Shown in pieces: positions 11,281-20,391 of a stretch of DNA of 64,000 bases; position 1 is the first letter of the stretch; each line of letters starts with the position of its first letter. Made by a program: the position numbers and the translations under genes. Origin of the DNA: Alicyclobacillus fastidiosus (GTDB lineage: Bacteria > Bacillota > Bacilli > Alicyclobacillales > Alicyclobacillaceae); contig NZ_CP104067.1 in the NCBI RefSeq assembly GCF_026651875.1, forward strand, positions 4,702,501-4,766,500, read 5' to 3'. The notes beneath the pieces were generated by a model that was not told where the DNA came from, made no database searches, and saw nothing but the letters and a program-made list of their open reading frames with translations.

Positions 11281-11458
11281 GCGCGCACCCTCCCCGCTTG
11301 TTTTTCAAACGCCAGGCCGACGACCACATTCGTTTCAGCCCCGCCAATCCCCCGCCAATCCCCCGCCAAAACTCGGAGACATGGTGGAGACTCCCCGTCT
11401 CCCTCGCCACAAAATTGACGAGTGGCTCACCGAACGTGAGGACATCACACACTTGCAC
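11281..11458 (-). pseudogene. PfkB-family sugar kinase, N-terminal remnant
   Basis: A GTG at 11458 with GGAGGTG upstream opens a frame beginning VQVCDVLTFGEPLVNFVARE, typical of the N terminus of 2-keto-3-deoxygluconate-type PfkB kinases. After about 30 residues the family resemblance degrades near an 11-nt tandem repeat (GGCGGGGGATT, twice plus a partial copy, at about 11339-11367), and the frame then runs into the transporter gene. The rest of the kinase is missing. An apparently intact homologue lies at the right edge of the window. Confidence 0.65.
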
Positions 11459-11733
11459 GGACAACACCTCCACTTCCTACCGCTTTAAGCGCGATAATTT
11501 CTCGCGAAAGCGCACGCGCATCGAAACGCATCGGGTACTCAATACAGACGGGCGCCTGACGGGCCACTTGCAGCAACACGTGGATTTCAGAAGCTTTCGC
11601 AGGACTGCCTAGGTTGAGCGGGATGGTCTGACGAACGCCCATTATATCCAGCTCGGAGTCCGCGACGCCGCCGACACCTCCTCTGAAACCGGTTCCATTG
11701 CGTCGCAAAAAAAGAGTGCATCCGTCGCGCGGA
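11459..11733 (-). pseudogene. unrecognised degenerate coding remnant
   Basis: One minus-strand frame reads through this stretch with protein-like composition, including SELDIMGVRQTIPLNLG and VCIEYPMRFDARALSREII. It has no convincing start and ends by running into the start of the kinase remnant. I could not assign it to a family. It sits between the truncated LacI gene and the kinase remnant, so it is probably another eroded gene of the same sugar locus. Confidence 0.35.
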
Positions 11734-12600
11734 TTACACAGCGGGAGTAGATGCCCGCTCCACCATCTCCACGGGGAGATGAATATGCTCATAGGGATGG
11801 TCGCTTCCTTCTAGCCGCATCAACAAGCGTTCCGCCGCCTGTACGCCAATGCGATAGGTCGGCTGAGCAAGCGTGGTGAGTCGCGCAATTTCGGCCCACT
11901 CGGGATTATCAAAGCCTAATACGCCAATTTCTCCAGGCACGTCGATATCGTGGCGACGCAATTCGAGAATGACTTGCAGCAGGACGACCGCATTGCCGGC
12001 GAACAGCGCTTTAGGTCCCGGCGCAGAGCCTGCGATAAAGTCGCGAATGGCAAGGTGCACCTTCGCATCGTCATCGACTTCCAAGACGTCTTGCCCGGTC
12101 GCCAAACCAGATGCTTGCAAAGCTTCTGAAAAGGCGGTGACGCGTTCGGTTCGCGTACTGACCCCCTGCACGGGCTGCGTCACATACGCAATCCTTTTGT
12201 ACCCTTGGCGAATCAGAAACTCTGTCGCCTCCTTGGCGGCCTGACGATTATTGACTGTCACCACGTCCGCATCGAAATCCGGCACTTCTCGGTCCACCAG
12301 GACAATGGGTAGATGATCAGCCTTCATGGCGCGCAGAAGTGCATTGTTTTGACCGGTCGTATTGATAATCAACCCGTCGATTTGATGCGACTGCAACATC
12401 AGGATGTAGTCGCGTTCCTTACCAGGGTCGTTGTCCGTATTACAGACCAACAGGTTATACCCACGTTTGTGACAAGCATCCTCAGCCCCTCGTAAAATCG
12501 CCGTTGAATACGGATTCGTAATATCGGCCAGGACGGCTCCAATCAGGTAACTGTGCCTTCCCTTTAACCCGCGAGCTAGCTTACTGGGCTGATAGTTCAA
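11734..12600 (-). pseudogene. LacI-family regulator lacking its helix-turn-helix
   Basis: The 288 codons cover the whole periplasmic-binding-like effector domain (from GAVLADITNPYSTAILRGAE to the C terminus). The sequence starts exactly at the hinge (LNYQPSKLARGLKGR), so about 50 residues with the DNA-binding headpiece are absent. The frame has a stop four codons upstream of the TTG, and no headpiece is visible in the other frames nearby. It would be expected to regulate the adjoining transporter/RuMP genes. It is either inactivated or an effector-domain-only protein; the decay around it favours the former. Confidence 0.75.
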
Positions 12601-12841
12601 CGATTGTCAACGACCGTTCTCACATTTCCGATGCAATTCGAGATTAGCGGGGATCGGCACCCGGCCGAAAATGTGCGATGGCGTGCACACAAGGCTATCC
12701 GACCGGACAAGAACGCTTCGTTGTCCTCCTCTGAACCTCGAGTATAAAAATTTATACCAGGGTCACAGCGGCGGACATAACGACCAACCACCAATCGAAG
12801 GGAATGATACGTAGTGAACGTAGAGATTGCGAGATGATGAG

Positions 12842-13096
12842 ATGAAAGGGTTTGGGTTGATCATTTCTTTGGTGTGCGTCGCCATCGTCACTTTTTTATC
12901 GATGATCCTCAATGCGCCAATATTCGTGTTTGCGGTCGAGGTGGCCGCTATTCTAGTTCTCGACATATGCATTGTCGCCGCAGGGTTTCGGCGAGATGGA
13001 AAACGTAAACAGGAAAAAGGCTCCGCGCAGCGTCGCAAACGCACCCGCAAGGCCACGCCAAATAGGAATCAGCGAAAAGGGCGATACGCTAGCTGA
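12842..13096 (+). CDS. small membrane protein with basic tail
   Basis: The 84-residue frame starts MKGFGLIISLVCVAIV and contains two closely spaced hydrophobic segments (about residues 4-24 and 28-48). A strongly basic C terminus follows (KRKQEKGSAQRRKRTRK). The topology would be a hairpin with cytoplasmic ends. No family is recognised and the ribosome-binding site is weak, so this is a tentative gene. Confidence 0.4.
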   Translation: MKGFGLIISLVCVAIVTFLSMILNAPIFVFAVEVAAILVLDICIVAAGFRRDGKRKQEKGSAQRRKRTRKATPNRNQRKGRYAS

Positions 13097-13179
13097 CCCC
13101 CCGGACCTCGTCCTGCGTATTTGTGGCTGTCCCAAAATCGATCGGGGCGCTTAGCGTGATGATACCCGCACATCCTGTT

Positions 13180-13219
13180 GGGGCCAACCCAAAGTCTGCC
13201 ACGACTCTGGGATGGCCCC
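13180..13219. repeat. imperfect long inverted repeat
   Basis: GGGGCCAACCCAAAGTC is followed, after a 6-nt loop, by GACTCTGGGATGGCCCC: a 17-bp stem with three mismatches. There is no T-tract. It lies between two small tentative genes and may end transcription of either, or be a folded RNA element. Confidence 0.5.
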
Positions 13220-13224
13220 TCCTA

Positions 13225-13374
13225 TCACTCCGGTGGTAATGACGCTTCGTGGGACTCAAACTGGGGACTATCGTCACTCCGTGGTGAACCGTCAGCGGTC
13301 GCACTATCAATCCAGTGCTCATCGTGCAATGATTGTGCATCTTCATCCGGTCTACTCCATAGATTCCACCGCAT
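13225..13374 (-). CDS. small acidic protein of unknown function
   Basis: A 49-residue frame (MRWNLWSRPDEDAQSLHDEH...) starts at ATG with GGGGGTGGG four nucleotides upstream, an unusually strong ribosome site. The product is acidic and rich in Ser/Asp/Glu/His. No homologue is recognised. Only the ribosome site and composition support it. Confidence 0.35.
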   Translation of the reverse strand: MRWNLWSRPDEDAQSLHDEHWIDSATADGSPRSDDSPQFESHEASLPPE

Positions 13375-13439
13375 TTTCCCACCCCCACAAATGAGGATGG
13401 CCTGCAAACAGGTTGATTATGAGCCTACTATCCGGAGCG

Positions 13440-13712
13440 TTAGTGAACGAGTACAGCGCTGATTCGCTCGAAGGCCTGATGTACTCTGTCATCTTCCGAG
13501 AGGCTCGGATTTTCCACGATCTCTCTCACAGCCTTCGGCAATGCGTGCTCTTGTGCCAATTTGTTCACGGCGTCACCTGCCACAGACCACTGTGCGACGT
13601 CGGCCTCCTGCGCAAATCCATGTAAAAGAGAACGGACCATATACGGGTGATCCTTCGGGTGTTCTTTCGCCAACAGGACTAATTTTTGAAACGTCTTCAA
13701 ATCGATATTCAT
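13440..13712 (-). CDS. conserved-looking small helical protein
   Basis: This is a 90-residue soluble protein (MNIDLKTFQKLVLLAKEHPKDHPYM...). The ATG at 13712 follows TGGAGG at a good distance, and codon use is regular throughout. The sequence is predicted to be almost entirely helical with a mildly acidic C terminus. I do not recognise the family. It is transcribed away from the MarR promoter region. Confidence 0.6.
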   Translation of the reverse strand: MNIDLKTFQKLVLLAKEHPKDHPYMVRSLLHGFAQEADVAQWSVAGDAVNKLAQEHALPKAVREIVENPSLSEDDRVHQAFERISAVLVH

Positions 13713-13821
13713 CGCGCGTGCCTCCAGATGTAATTCAACTATCACTATCCCCTACATTTTACCCGTTCATCCGGATGCAGCTAAAGCGTGCACGGCGCGA
13801 GAATAGGAATTTTGTAGTATA

Positions 13822-13858
13822 CACGATTCATTGAATCGTGCGGCGAGGCGCCTATAAT
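13822..13858 (+). promoter_or_regulatory. marR promoter overlapped by a palindromic operator
   Basis: TTGAAT (13831-13836) and TATAAT (13853-13858) are spaced by 16 nt and point toward the MarR gene. The palindrome CACGATTCATTGAATCGTG (13822-13840; 9-bp arms, 1-nt centre) covers the -35 box. That is the size and placement of a MarR-dimer operator, which strongly suggests negative autoregulation. Confidence 0.75.
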
Positions 13859-13879
13859 GAAACCGTACAGTTTGGACAT

Positions 13880-13924
13880 CCCCCGCACCGTCATCCCCTT
13901 TTTGGTGCGGGGACCTCTTTTTGA
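13880..13924 (+). terminator. terminator-like hairpin in the marR leader
   Basis: CCCCCGCACC and GGTGCGGGG form a stem of about 10 bp with a T-rich loop, followed by CCTCTTTTT. It lies between the promoter at 13831-13858 and the MarR start at 13950, about 20 nt after the expected transcription start. Most transcripts would end as a leader RNA of about 60 nt unless readthrough is controlled. Confidence 0.7.
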
Positions 13925-13949
13925 TGAAAGCAGCGATTAGGGACGTGGG

Positions 13950-14378
13950 ATGATGGAATCACATAAATACAGCGTCAGAGTGATTGAACACGAGGTGGCA
14001 ATTCTTGCGGGGATCAGTGCACTACATCAGGATTTAGGCGGCATTGAACGACCGGAGTACATTTTGCTCCGACAGATCAACGAATACGGGATGGTAGGCG
14101 TAAAAGAGCTGGCGGACGAGTTCTGTCTCGACCACTCCACCATCAGTAAACATGTCGCTGTGCTCGAATCCCAGGGATTGATCAAGCGCCTATCGTTGGG
14201 TCCAGATGATCGCCTGAGTCTGTTCCGCACGACAGAACTAGGTCACGAAGTATTAAATAAAAACAAAGAAATGCGGTTAGACAAATACGCCTCGATACTG
14301 AAGCGATGGTCCAACAGAGACCTGCAAAGGCTCGGGGAACTGTTGTCGCTCTTGAATCGAACCTTGGCGGATGATTGA
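13950..14378 (+). CDS. MarR-family transcriptional regulator
   Basis: This 142-residue winged-helix regulator has the helix-turn-helix at about residues 52-75 (VGVKELADEFCLDHSTISKHVAVLE), followed by a wing with LIKRLSLGPDDRLSLFRTTELG. These are the standard MarR DNA-binding elements, flanked by dimerisation helices. A second ATG follows immediately and either may start translation. The palindrome over its own promoter suggests that it represses itself. No linked target gene is obvious on this strand. Confidence 0.88.
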   Translation: MMESHKYSVRVIEHEVAILAGISALHQDLGGIERPEYILLRQINEYGMVGVKELADEFCLDHSTISKHVAVLESQGLIKRLSLGPDDRLSLFRTTELGHEVLNKNKEMRLDKYASILKRWSNRDLQRLGELLSLLNRTLADD

Positions 14379-14558
14379 TCCATCGTCTGCGTGTGGAATG
14401 GGCAGAAAAATGGCCTCCACATATAGAGAGATTCCTGTAGAGGCTCGACGAAAGAAAAGTATCAAGTTCATTCACGCATTGAATTCTACCGTACGAAGAT
14501 TACAGGGACGTTTCAAAATCGTACTGTTCGTGAATTTCGATGAAAAATATTCAATCGC

Positions 14559-14592
14559 ATGGACCACTGCACGAACGCGGTGGTCCATTTTT
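14559..14592 (+). terminator. rho-independent terminator downstream of marR
   Basis: ATGGACCAC (14559-14567) and GTGGTCCAT (14580-14588) form a perfect 9-bp stem, followed by TTTTT. It is about 180 nt beyond the MarR stop. The stretch 14379-14558 before it holds no gene I can support. Confidence 0.75.
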
Positions 14593-14660
14593 ACGTGCCA
14601 ACCGAGTTATCAAAAGCGGCTAGATGTCCGCACCGTGCGATGTTGTCGCTAACTTATGAT

Positions 14661-14725
14661 TGTGGATAAAGTTGTAGATAACATTGTGTATAACACTATT
14701 AATCTGTGTATAACCCTGTGGATTC
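14661..14725. promoter_or_regulatory. DnaA-box array 1 (five 9-mers, spacing 12-12-20-12)
   Basis: Five close matches to TGTGGATAA (the complement of the DnaA box TTATCCACA) start at 14661, 14673, 14685, 14705 and 14717, all in one orientation. Three of the four steps are exactly 12 nt. The surrounding DNA is AT-rich. A second array at 35842-35906 has exactly the same geometry. No dnaA, dnaN or gyr gene is nearby, so this is more likely a DnaA-binding regulatory or titration cluster than oriC. Confidence 0.7.
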
Positions 14726-14834
14726 CCCAAAGTTCCACCAGATGCGTACACATTCGCGAGGGCCAACTGTGAACTGATCACACTATCCCCCTCACAATCT
14801 CCTTTGTGTCAAGGAATCAATGGTTGGGCATCGG

Positions 14835-15746
14835 CTACCCGAGGGACTTCAACTGCCGAACATAGGCTTCCACACGCGCTTTGCTAGGGACCACCGACTG
14901 CAGGCTGACAGTGGACTTGCGTGAGCGAATTGCGCGAATGATCGGGTAGGGCTGATGCAACAGCGCGATGAGTAAACTGAGATCTTCTTTGTCGAGCGGG
15001 CGAACCCGGTCGTACGCGTCAATCATTCGAAACGTCTTCTCCGCTTGCCAAGGGGCGTTGCGATGAATGATGTGAGCGAGGTCTTCCATGCGCACATGCA
15101 GTGAAGTATTTTCGAAGTCGATGAGCTGATAGCGACCCTGGTGGTCCACCACGATGTTCGGATAGTTGTAGTCTCCGTGCACGAAAGCCCGCACCTTCTT
15201 CTCCGCGCGGATGGCTCGCTTGACCTGGGACTTGCGCAGCTGTTGCATCGCATCCTCGCACAGGTCGACGAACAGTCGGCCGTGCGGTCCATCGTCGTTG
15301 TGCCTCAACGTGTGACTCTGCCGTCGAAATTCGTTCTCTATCTCCGTCACCCGAAGCCGGTGCTCCGGTACCAATTGCCCCGGAAATCCTTGTGCGCACT
15401 GATGAAATGCTGCGAGCGTTCGAACACCTTTTGCAAGTTGACTCCGATGTTGGAACGCCGGGTGACGCCCTCGAATCCAACGCGACACCACGTACCAAGT
15501 TCGACGCTGACCAATCGCAATGTCTCCGTTACGGGTCAGGAACGTCTTGGGCACAAATGCAAATCCCTGGTCCGCTACATGGTCCTGCACTGCAATGATG
15601 AATTTCAATTCTTCAAACGGAACGCGATAGGGCTTTACACAAAGCAGTCCGTGTCGCTTGGTGTGAACTTGATAGACGTCTCTCACCGCCATCCAGCGAT
15701 GGATTTGTATTCCATATGATTTTTCAATCGTCGAGAACAACGTCAT
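14835..15746 (-). CDS. CotS-family spore coat protein (kinase-like fold)
   Basis: This 303-residue protein has the aminoglycoside-phosphotransferase/protein-kinase-like fold of the CotS/YsxE/YutH family. Visible elements are a lysine in LLCVKPY (nucleotide-binding region), the catalytic-loop-like FVHGDYNYPNIVV (about residues 205-217) and the metal-binding-like LIDFENTSLHVRMEDLA. The ATG at 15746 follows GGAGG at 7 nt. CotS proteins sit in the inner spore coat and are often encoded beside glycosyltransferases, remnants of which follow here. Whether it has kinase activity is unknown. Confidence 0.82.
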   Translation of the reverse strand: MTLFSTIEKSYGIQIHRWMAVRDVYQVHTKRHGLLCVKPYRVPFEELKFIIAVQDHVADQGFAFVPKTFLTRNGDIAIGQRRTWYVVSRWIRGRHPAFQHRSQLAKGVRTLAAFHQCAQGFPGQLVPEHRLRVTEIENEFRRQSHTLRHNDDGPHGRLFVDLCEDAMQQLRKSQVKRAIRAEKKVRAFVHGDYNYPNIVVDHQGRYQLIDFENTSLHVRMEDLAHIIHRNAPWQAEKTFRMIDAYDRVRPLDKEDLSLLIALLHQPYPIIRAIRSRKSTVSLQSVVPSKARVEAYVRQLKSLG

Positions 15747-15923
15747 GAAGTTGTCCTCCAATCCGTCCAGTGTATGAGCGTGTAGCTACTCACCAACGTA
15801 TGCTGACCCGGCGGAGCACGAAAGGGTTAGTGTCCTGCGAGAGCCCGGTGCGGGAACGGGAACTTGCGGTGGGTTGAGCACGATGGCGACAAGCCCTTCC
15901 CCCACTGGGACCCCGGTCGAAAT

Positions 15924-16133
15924 TCATCTACGTCGACACCGTTCGGGATGAGGATGGATACGTGCCCAGGCTGTGTGAGGTACGCTTTTACGGGCAGGCT
16001 CACACTGATACCAGTCCAGCTCTGATCCAGGATTCACCAGTACTTTGACCCCGCGTCGCTTGAACTCGCGCGCGATACCGAGCACATGCGTTTCCGTACC
16101 ACCGATATATGGAACATTGTCCCCGGAATCCAA
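15924..16133 (-). pseudogene. family-4 glycosyltransferase, N-terminal remnant
   Basis: The frame contains SGDNVPYIGGTETHVLGIAREFKRRGVKVLVN, the pattern of the N-terminal Rossmann start of GT4 glycosyltransferases (GGTE.HV..LA..). It has no proper start codon context and loses similarity after about 45 residues. Its position beside cotS suggests a former CotSA-like coat glycosyltransferase. Confidence 0.5.
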
Positions 16134-16286
16134 CGTTGCAGGAGGGGTCTTGTCCTGACGTTTTTCGGTTATCTGGTCAACCGCCTATTTCGCGGCAAAA
16201 TAGTTACACATCTAGGGAAGCGAACAGCACAACGTCATACAAGTGGAGCAAGCCATCGAAAGTCCGTATATAGAGGGGTGGTTGCA

Positions 16287-17418
16287 GTGCGCTTCCACGC
16301 ATTGCTGTTTGCGTACGCCGACGAACGTACTTTGCAGAGGGCCATCAAATCCCTCCTGCCGCTCCAGGGGCGATTAAAACCAATTACGATATTCCGCCGC
16401 TCATACGCACTAGCCATGAGTGGTGAACGAATACCGAAAGTGCCGGGCGTTCAAGTTCGCCATCCGCAGTGAAACGTTCCTCAAACGATGCAAGGGCCTT
16501 GGCCACTTGCTGCGAACAGACTCGGAGGCGGCCCTCGCCGCGCATCTGCCCCAGTTCGCCGACGATGAAATTTTGATGTTGGACTTCCCCCTCGTCATGC
16601 AGACCCGGAGAGTGAATGATCGCGCTCACGTACAGAGAGTCAACTATTTATATACACTCAGTCATCCTCAGGATCCATTAGGGCCCACACCACAGCCGAG
16701 CATCGGCGTGCTTCTCTCTGCTTTCAACGCGTCGAGTTTTATTGAGATGGCCCTATCATCGCTCGCGAGTCAGCGGGTTGCGGCAAATCAAGTGTTGATT
16801 ATCGACGATGGATCCATCGACGACTTGTCCTCTCACATCCGGCCATGGCTCGATAGATTTCCGAACGCAGTGTTTCTGAAAACGCAAAGTCAAGGTAAAG
16901 CGCGAGCGTTAAACACGTTGCTCCCGTACGTCAGGACAGACTTTGTCCTCGAATTAGACGCGGATGATTGGCTAGATCCAAATGCCATCGGTCACATCAA
17001 GCATCTGGTGACCGACGTTGAGGAGGATACGGTTCTTATCTACGGCAATTTTCGCACCTGGCGCAAACGGACAACCGGCGACTATGAACTCACCGGAATC
17101 CGCGCTGGGCACCAAATTTCCACTCCCCGCGAATTGCTGTCGTACGCGTTGCCACTCGGCCCCCGAGTTTATCGAACATCTTCACTGCGTGCTGAAGGTG
17201 GGTTTCCCGTGCCATCGTTTGCCAACGGGCGACTGTATGAGGACGTCCTCGCCATTTCCAACCTGATGCAGCGTGGCGAAATTCAATACCACAATTTTAC
17301 TGTTTATAACAATTTGCAACATGGTCGAAGTATCACAAAACAACATCAGGAGCAATGGGACCACTTCGTCCGTCTGTACAGGGATCACTTTCTACGTTCG
17401 CCGCGTCAACCTCAGTGA
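16287..17418 (+). pseudogene. family-2 glycosyltransferase, frameshifted near its N-terminus
   Basis: A GTG at 16287 with AGAGGGGTGG upstream opens a frame beginning VRFHALLFAYADERTLQRAIKSLL. Protein-like sequence then continues in another frame from about 16420 (VNEYRKCRAFKFAIR...), with a stop immediately upstream of that frame. The larger part encodes a GT2 domain: SIGVLLSAFNASSFIEMALSSL, VLIIDDGS for nucleotide binding and LELDADDW for the metal-binding DxD. Translation from 16420 alone would give 332 residues and keep the whole GT2 domain, so partial function is possible. Proximity to cotS suggests spore-surface glycosylation. Confidence 0.6.
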
Positions 17419-17534
17419 CAGCTCGATAGGGCCTAACGAATCACAAAACAGGCGGCTTACCCTAACAGATTATCCACCCTCTATCGGACTCGAAGACATA
17501 AATTATCGTATCTTCAGCAGAGGAGGAAGACGCT

Positions 17535-17858
17535 ATGGACCTCTTAGAGAAGCGGTTGCATCATCGCATGGGGGACGAGGTCAACATCTTTACGGATGAC
17601 GGAAACCAAATTATCGGTACACTGGATTCAATCGAAGATGGCGTCGTCAAACTCACCCATGCGACCGTGTTTAAAAACTTCAAGCGGCGCTTGAGTGACG
17701 TGACCGTCCTTGTCGTGATCGGAAAAATCGACTCCTTCCACCGCATGCATCATCATCACAAGAAGCATGAACACAAGCATGAGCACAAGAGACACCATCA
17801 CAAGAAACATCATCATCACCATCGTGACGACCACTCGGATAGCTGCACCGAACAATAA
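17535..17858 (+). CDS. Lsm-like small protein with histidine-rich tail (copy 1)
   Basis: The 107-residue protein has two parts. Residues 1-70 form an Sm-like beta-barrel pattern (GDEVNIFTDDGNQIIGTLDSIEDGVVKLTHATV) resembling small Bacillus DUF2642-type spore proteins. Residues 71-100 are almost entirely His/Lys/Asp/Glu and would bind divalent metals. The ATG follows GAGGAGG. A paralog (21979-22293) shares the barrel and the IDSFHR junction but has a shorter tail. A spore-coat or metal-storage role is inferred; the family assignment is tentative. Confidence 0.72.
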   Translation: MDLLEKRLHHRMGDEVNIFTDDGNQIIGTLDSIEDGVVKLTHATVFKNFKRRLSDVTVLVVIGKIDSFHRMHHHHKKHEHKHEHKRHHHKKHHHHHRDDHSDSCTEQ

Positions 17859-18497
17859 CGGAGACGATTATCTTCGCAAACCTCTCTCGCTGCATCGTGC
17901 GTATGGGCCGAAACGCCCCGTACGCACGATTATATACCGTGCTCTCCTAAGCGCCTCCCATGCCACCTGTCTGCGCAGACGAATCCCGTCCGCGCGCACC
18001 TCGGCATTTTCACGAACTGGCTTCACGAATTACAAGAAGACATTGTCGTGAGCGCTTCACCCTACTTGGGGTACTCACATGCCGAGCACCTTCGCCGCGC
18101 CCTCGCTGGTAGCGCGGCAGATCAGGAAAGCCTACTACAAATCCAGCAAAAAATCCGGTGATCTACTTTCATCTCAAGTACCTATTTGCAACCTCTCCTG
18201 GGAGTTTGTTAGGTCACGTCGAGCGGCTCATGACCGGTTGGTATCAGGAGATGCTCGGGGACGCAGATGAATGGATGCGCATTCTGGAAAAGGATGGACA
18301 GGAAACGAGAAAACTTTCAATTAAACGAAGCGCAAAAGACGTCATTCGCCACATTACAAGAGGTGGCGATAAGGAACCGGAGCCCGGCGTCTCGGTATTC
18401 TTGCCGTACATCCTCATTTCTTGTTTATCGTCGCCGTACTGTCAATCACCACCAAACCACATCGAACCGTCGTGTCGAACACGGCTGACCCGGCTTG
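17859..18497. other. 640-nt region with a hairpin but no supportable gene
   Basis: Just after the Lsm-like gene, CGTGCGTA (17896-17903) pairs with TACGCACG (17921-17928) around a GGGC/GCCC extension. This hairpin probably terminates transcription, although the U-tract is weak. The rest has short frames on the plus strand, for example one around 18200-18350 with helical, charged composition, that lack ribosome sites and may be eroded coding sequence. Confidence 0.45.
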
Positions 18498-20288
18498 CTA
18501 AACAGTGGGCAAAAAGATGGTCACTGTCGTCCCTTTTCCGACGAGACTCGAGATGTTCATGGTGCCATTGTGCGCGAGAATGATCTTTTGACTCACCATC
18601 ACGCCCAATCCGGTCCCATCTGGCTTAGTCGTATAAAATGGCTCTCCGATCCTCAAGAGCCTTTGTGGAGGGATGCCTTCCCCTTCATCGGCGAACCGAA
18701 GACCGATACGGCCCTTCTGAACGGTCGAGGATATCCTGATTTTCCCGCCATCCGGCATCGCTTCGATGGAGTTCTTAAGAATATTGATAAACACCTGCTT
18801 GAGTTGATTGCACTCGCAATGGATGAGCGGCATGTGGTCATCCAGAACCGTCGAAATCGAAACACTTTTCATCGTGGCTTGTGAACCCACGAGTGTCAGG
18901 ACCTCTTCCAAAATCACTCGAATGTCCTGGTGCTGGAACGTCGTGCATTGGGGTTTGGCGAGAAAGAGCAGTTCGCTCACAATCGATTCAATTCGCGACA
19001 GTTCACTTTTCATCAACGCAAAATGCTGCTCGTCTTTTCCTTGTGCCTTACAGGATAGGATTTGCACAAATCCCTTTAGCACGGTCAGCGGATTGCGAAT
19101 CTCGTGTGCGATGCCGGCGGCGAGTTGACCGGCCACGGAGAGTTTCTCAGATGTCCTCAACAACTCCTCTGTTTGGCGTTGTACCGTGATGTCCTGGACG
19201 GTGCCAAACAATCGAATGGGTTCTCCATCGGAATTGAATGCCGTTTCACCGATGACGTGAACCAAGCGGTACGAACCGTCCGCTCGCAGGGTACGCAATT
19301 CCAAGTCATATGGGCTACCGCGCAAGGCAGCAGTCACCGATTGATAGACCAACGCCCGATCTTCTGGGTGGACAAATGCGTCAACGAACTCCGTAAGCGA
19401 CCCAACGGCTCGCTCGCCTGGATGCAAACCCGTCAAGCGGTACACCTCGTCTGACCAATAGATATCGTCATTGACGATATCCCAATCCCAGTGCCCCAGA
19501 TGAGCGATCTTCTGTGCCAGCTTCAGGTTGTCCTTACTCGTTCTAAGCGCTTCCTCGATGCGTTTGTACTCCGTAATATCTTGAAGGGAGCCGAACACGG
19601 TGCGAATCGCGTCCCCTTCATAGACGATTTCCCCCTGTGCATGGACATACCGGAGTTCGCCGCTTGGGCGAAGGATCCGGTATTCGACACTGTACGTATC
19701 GCCCATGTTCACACGCCGAATCGACTGAATGACGCGAGATTTGTCAGATGGGTGAACATGAGACAAGAACCTCGACACAGAAATCGGCGCCTCGTCATCA
19801 AAGCCAAAAATGCGGTACATTTCGGCCGACCAAGATAACGTATCTTGTAATACATCCCACTCCCAACTCCCGACGTGGGCAATTCGCTCGGCCGACAGCA
19901 ACTGATCTTCCATCCGCTTACGATGTGTGATATCCCGCGCCACACCTAAGATGCGGCCACATTCGTCGCCTTCGCTATGTATGACCTTACATCTGTTTTC
20001 AAACCACAGATAGCGTCCATTTTTGTGGCGGACACGGCAAGTGAACAGGCCGATATCCTTCCCGCCCTGCACTTCTGAAATCGCGTCATCAAGGCATTCG
20101 GTATCCTGTGGGTGGACAATGTTCCAGATACTTGTCCCCATTAATTCGCATGGTTGATATCCAAGTAAAGGATACACCGACGGTGAAACGTATTCATATG
20201 CGCCATCGGCTGATCGTATCCAAATAACATCCTGAATGTTTTGTTCAATCAGCTCGTAGACGTCGCTTGTCAACTGTCTGCCCACCAT
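18498..20288 (-). CDS. PAS-domain sensor histidine kinase, sporulation-kinase-like
   Basis: This 596-residue soluble kinase contains three PAS domains with PAC motifs (each ending in a GVARDITHRKR/GSLQDITEYKR/GTVQDITVQRQ type segment). A HisKA domain follows with H-box SVAGQLAAGIAHEIRNPL, then a HATPase domain with N-box QVFINILKNSIEAM, GEGIP and GTGLGVMVSQKI. No membrane segment is visible, so it senses a cytoplasmic signal. Architecture and size match KinA/KinE-type phosphorelay kinases of spore formers. The ATG at 20288 follows AGGG. No response regulator is adjacent (an orphan kinase), which fits feeding Spo0F. Confidence 0.9.
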   Translation of the reverse strand: MVGRQLTSDVYELIEQNIQDVIWIRSADGAYEYVSPSVYPLLGYQPCELMGTSIWNIVHPQDTECLDDAISEVQGGKDIGLFTCRVRHKNGRYLWFENRCKVIHSEGDECGRILGVARDITHRKRMEDQLLSAERIAHVGSWEWDVLQDTLSWSAEMYRIFGFDDEAPISVSRFLSHVHPSDKSRVIQSIRRVNMGDTYSVEYRILRPSGELRYVHAQGEIVYEGDAIRTVFGSLQDITEYKRIEEALRTSKDNLKLAQKIAHLGHWDWDIVNDDIYWSDEVYRLTGLHPGERAVGSLTEFVDAFVHPEDRALVYQSVTAALRGSPYDLELRTLRADGSYRLVHVIGETAFNSDGEPIRLFGTVQDITVQRQTEELLRTSEKLSVAGQLAAGIAHEIRNPLTVLKGFVQILSCKAQGKDEQHFALMKSELSRIESIVSELLFLAKPQCTTFQHQDIRVILEEVLTLVGSQATMKSVSISTVLDDHMPLIHCECNQLKQVFINILKNSIEAMPDGGKIRISSTVQKGRIGLRFADEGEGIPPQRLLRIGEPFYTTKPDGTGLGVMVSQKIILAHNGTMNISSLVGKGTTVTIFLPTV

Positions 20289-20391
20289 CGTCAACACCCT
20301 ATCGTACGTTCATGATTTGAAGATACGACATAATGTTCGTCTGGTCGACAGACAATTAATGGGTATTCATACCAATTGGAAATGGGCGCCC

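Noticed and set aside
14661..14725. Chromosomal replication origin
   Set aside because: The DnaA boxes are convincing, but there is no dnaA/dnaN neighbourhood, and a second equal array exists at 35.8 kb, so oriC was not called.
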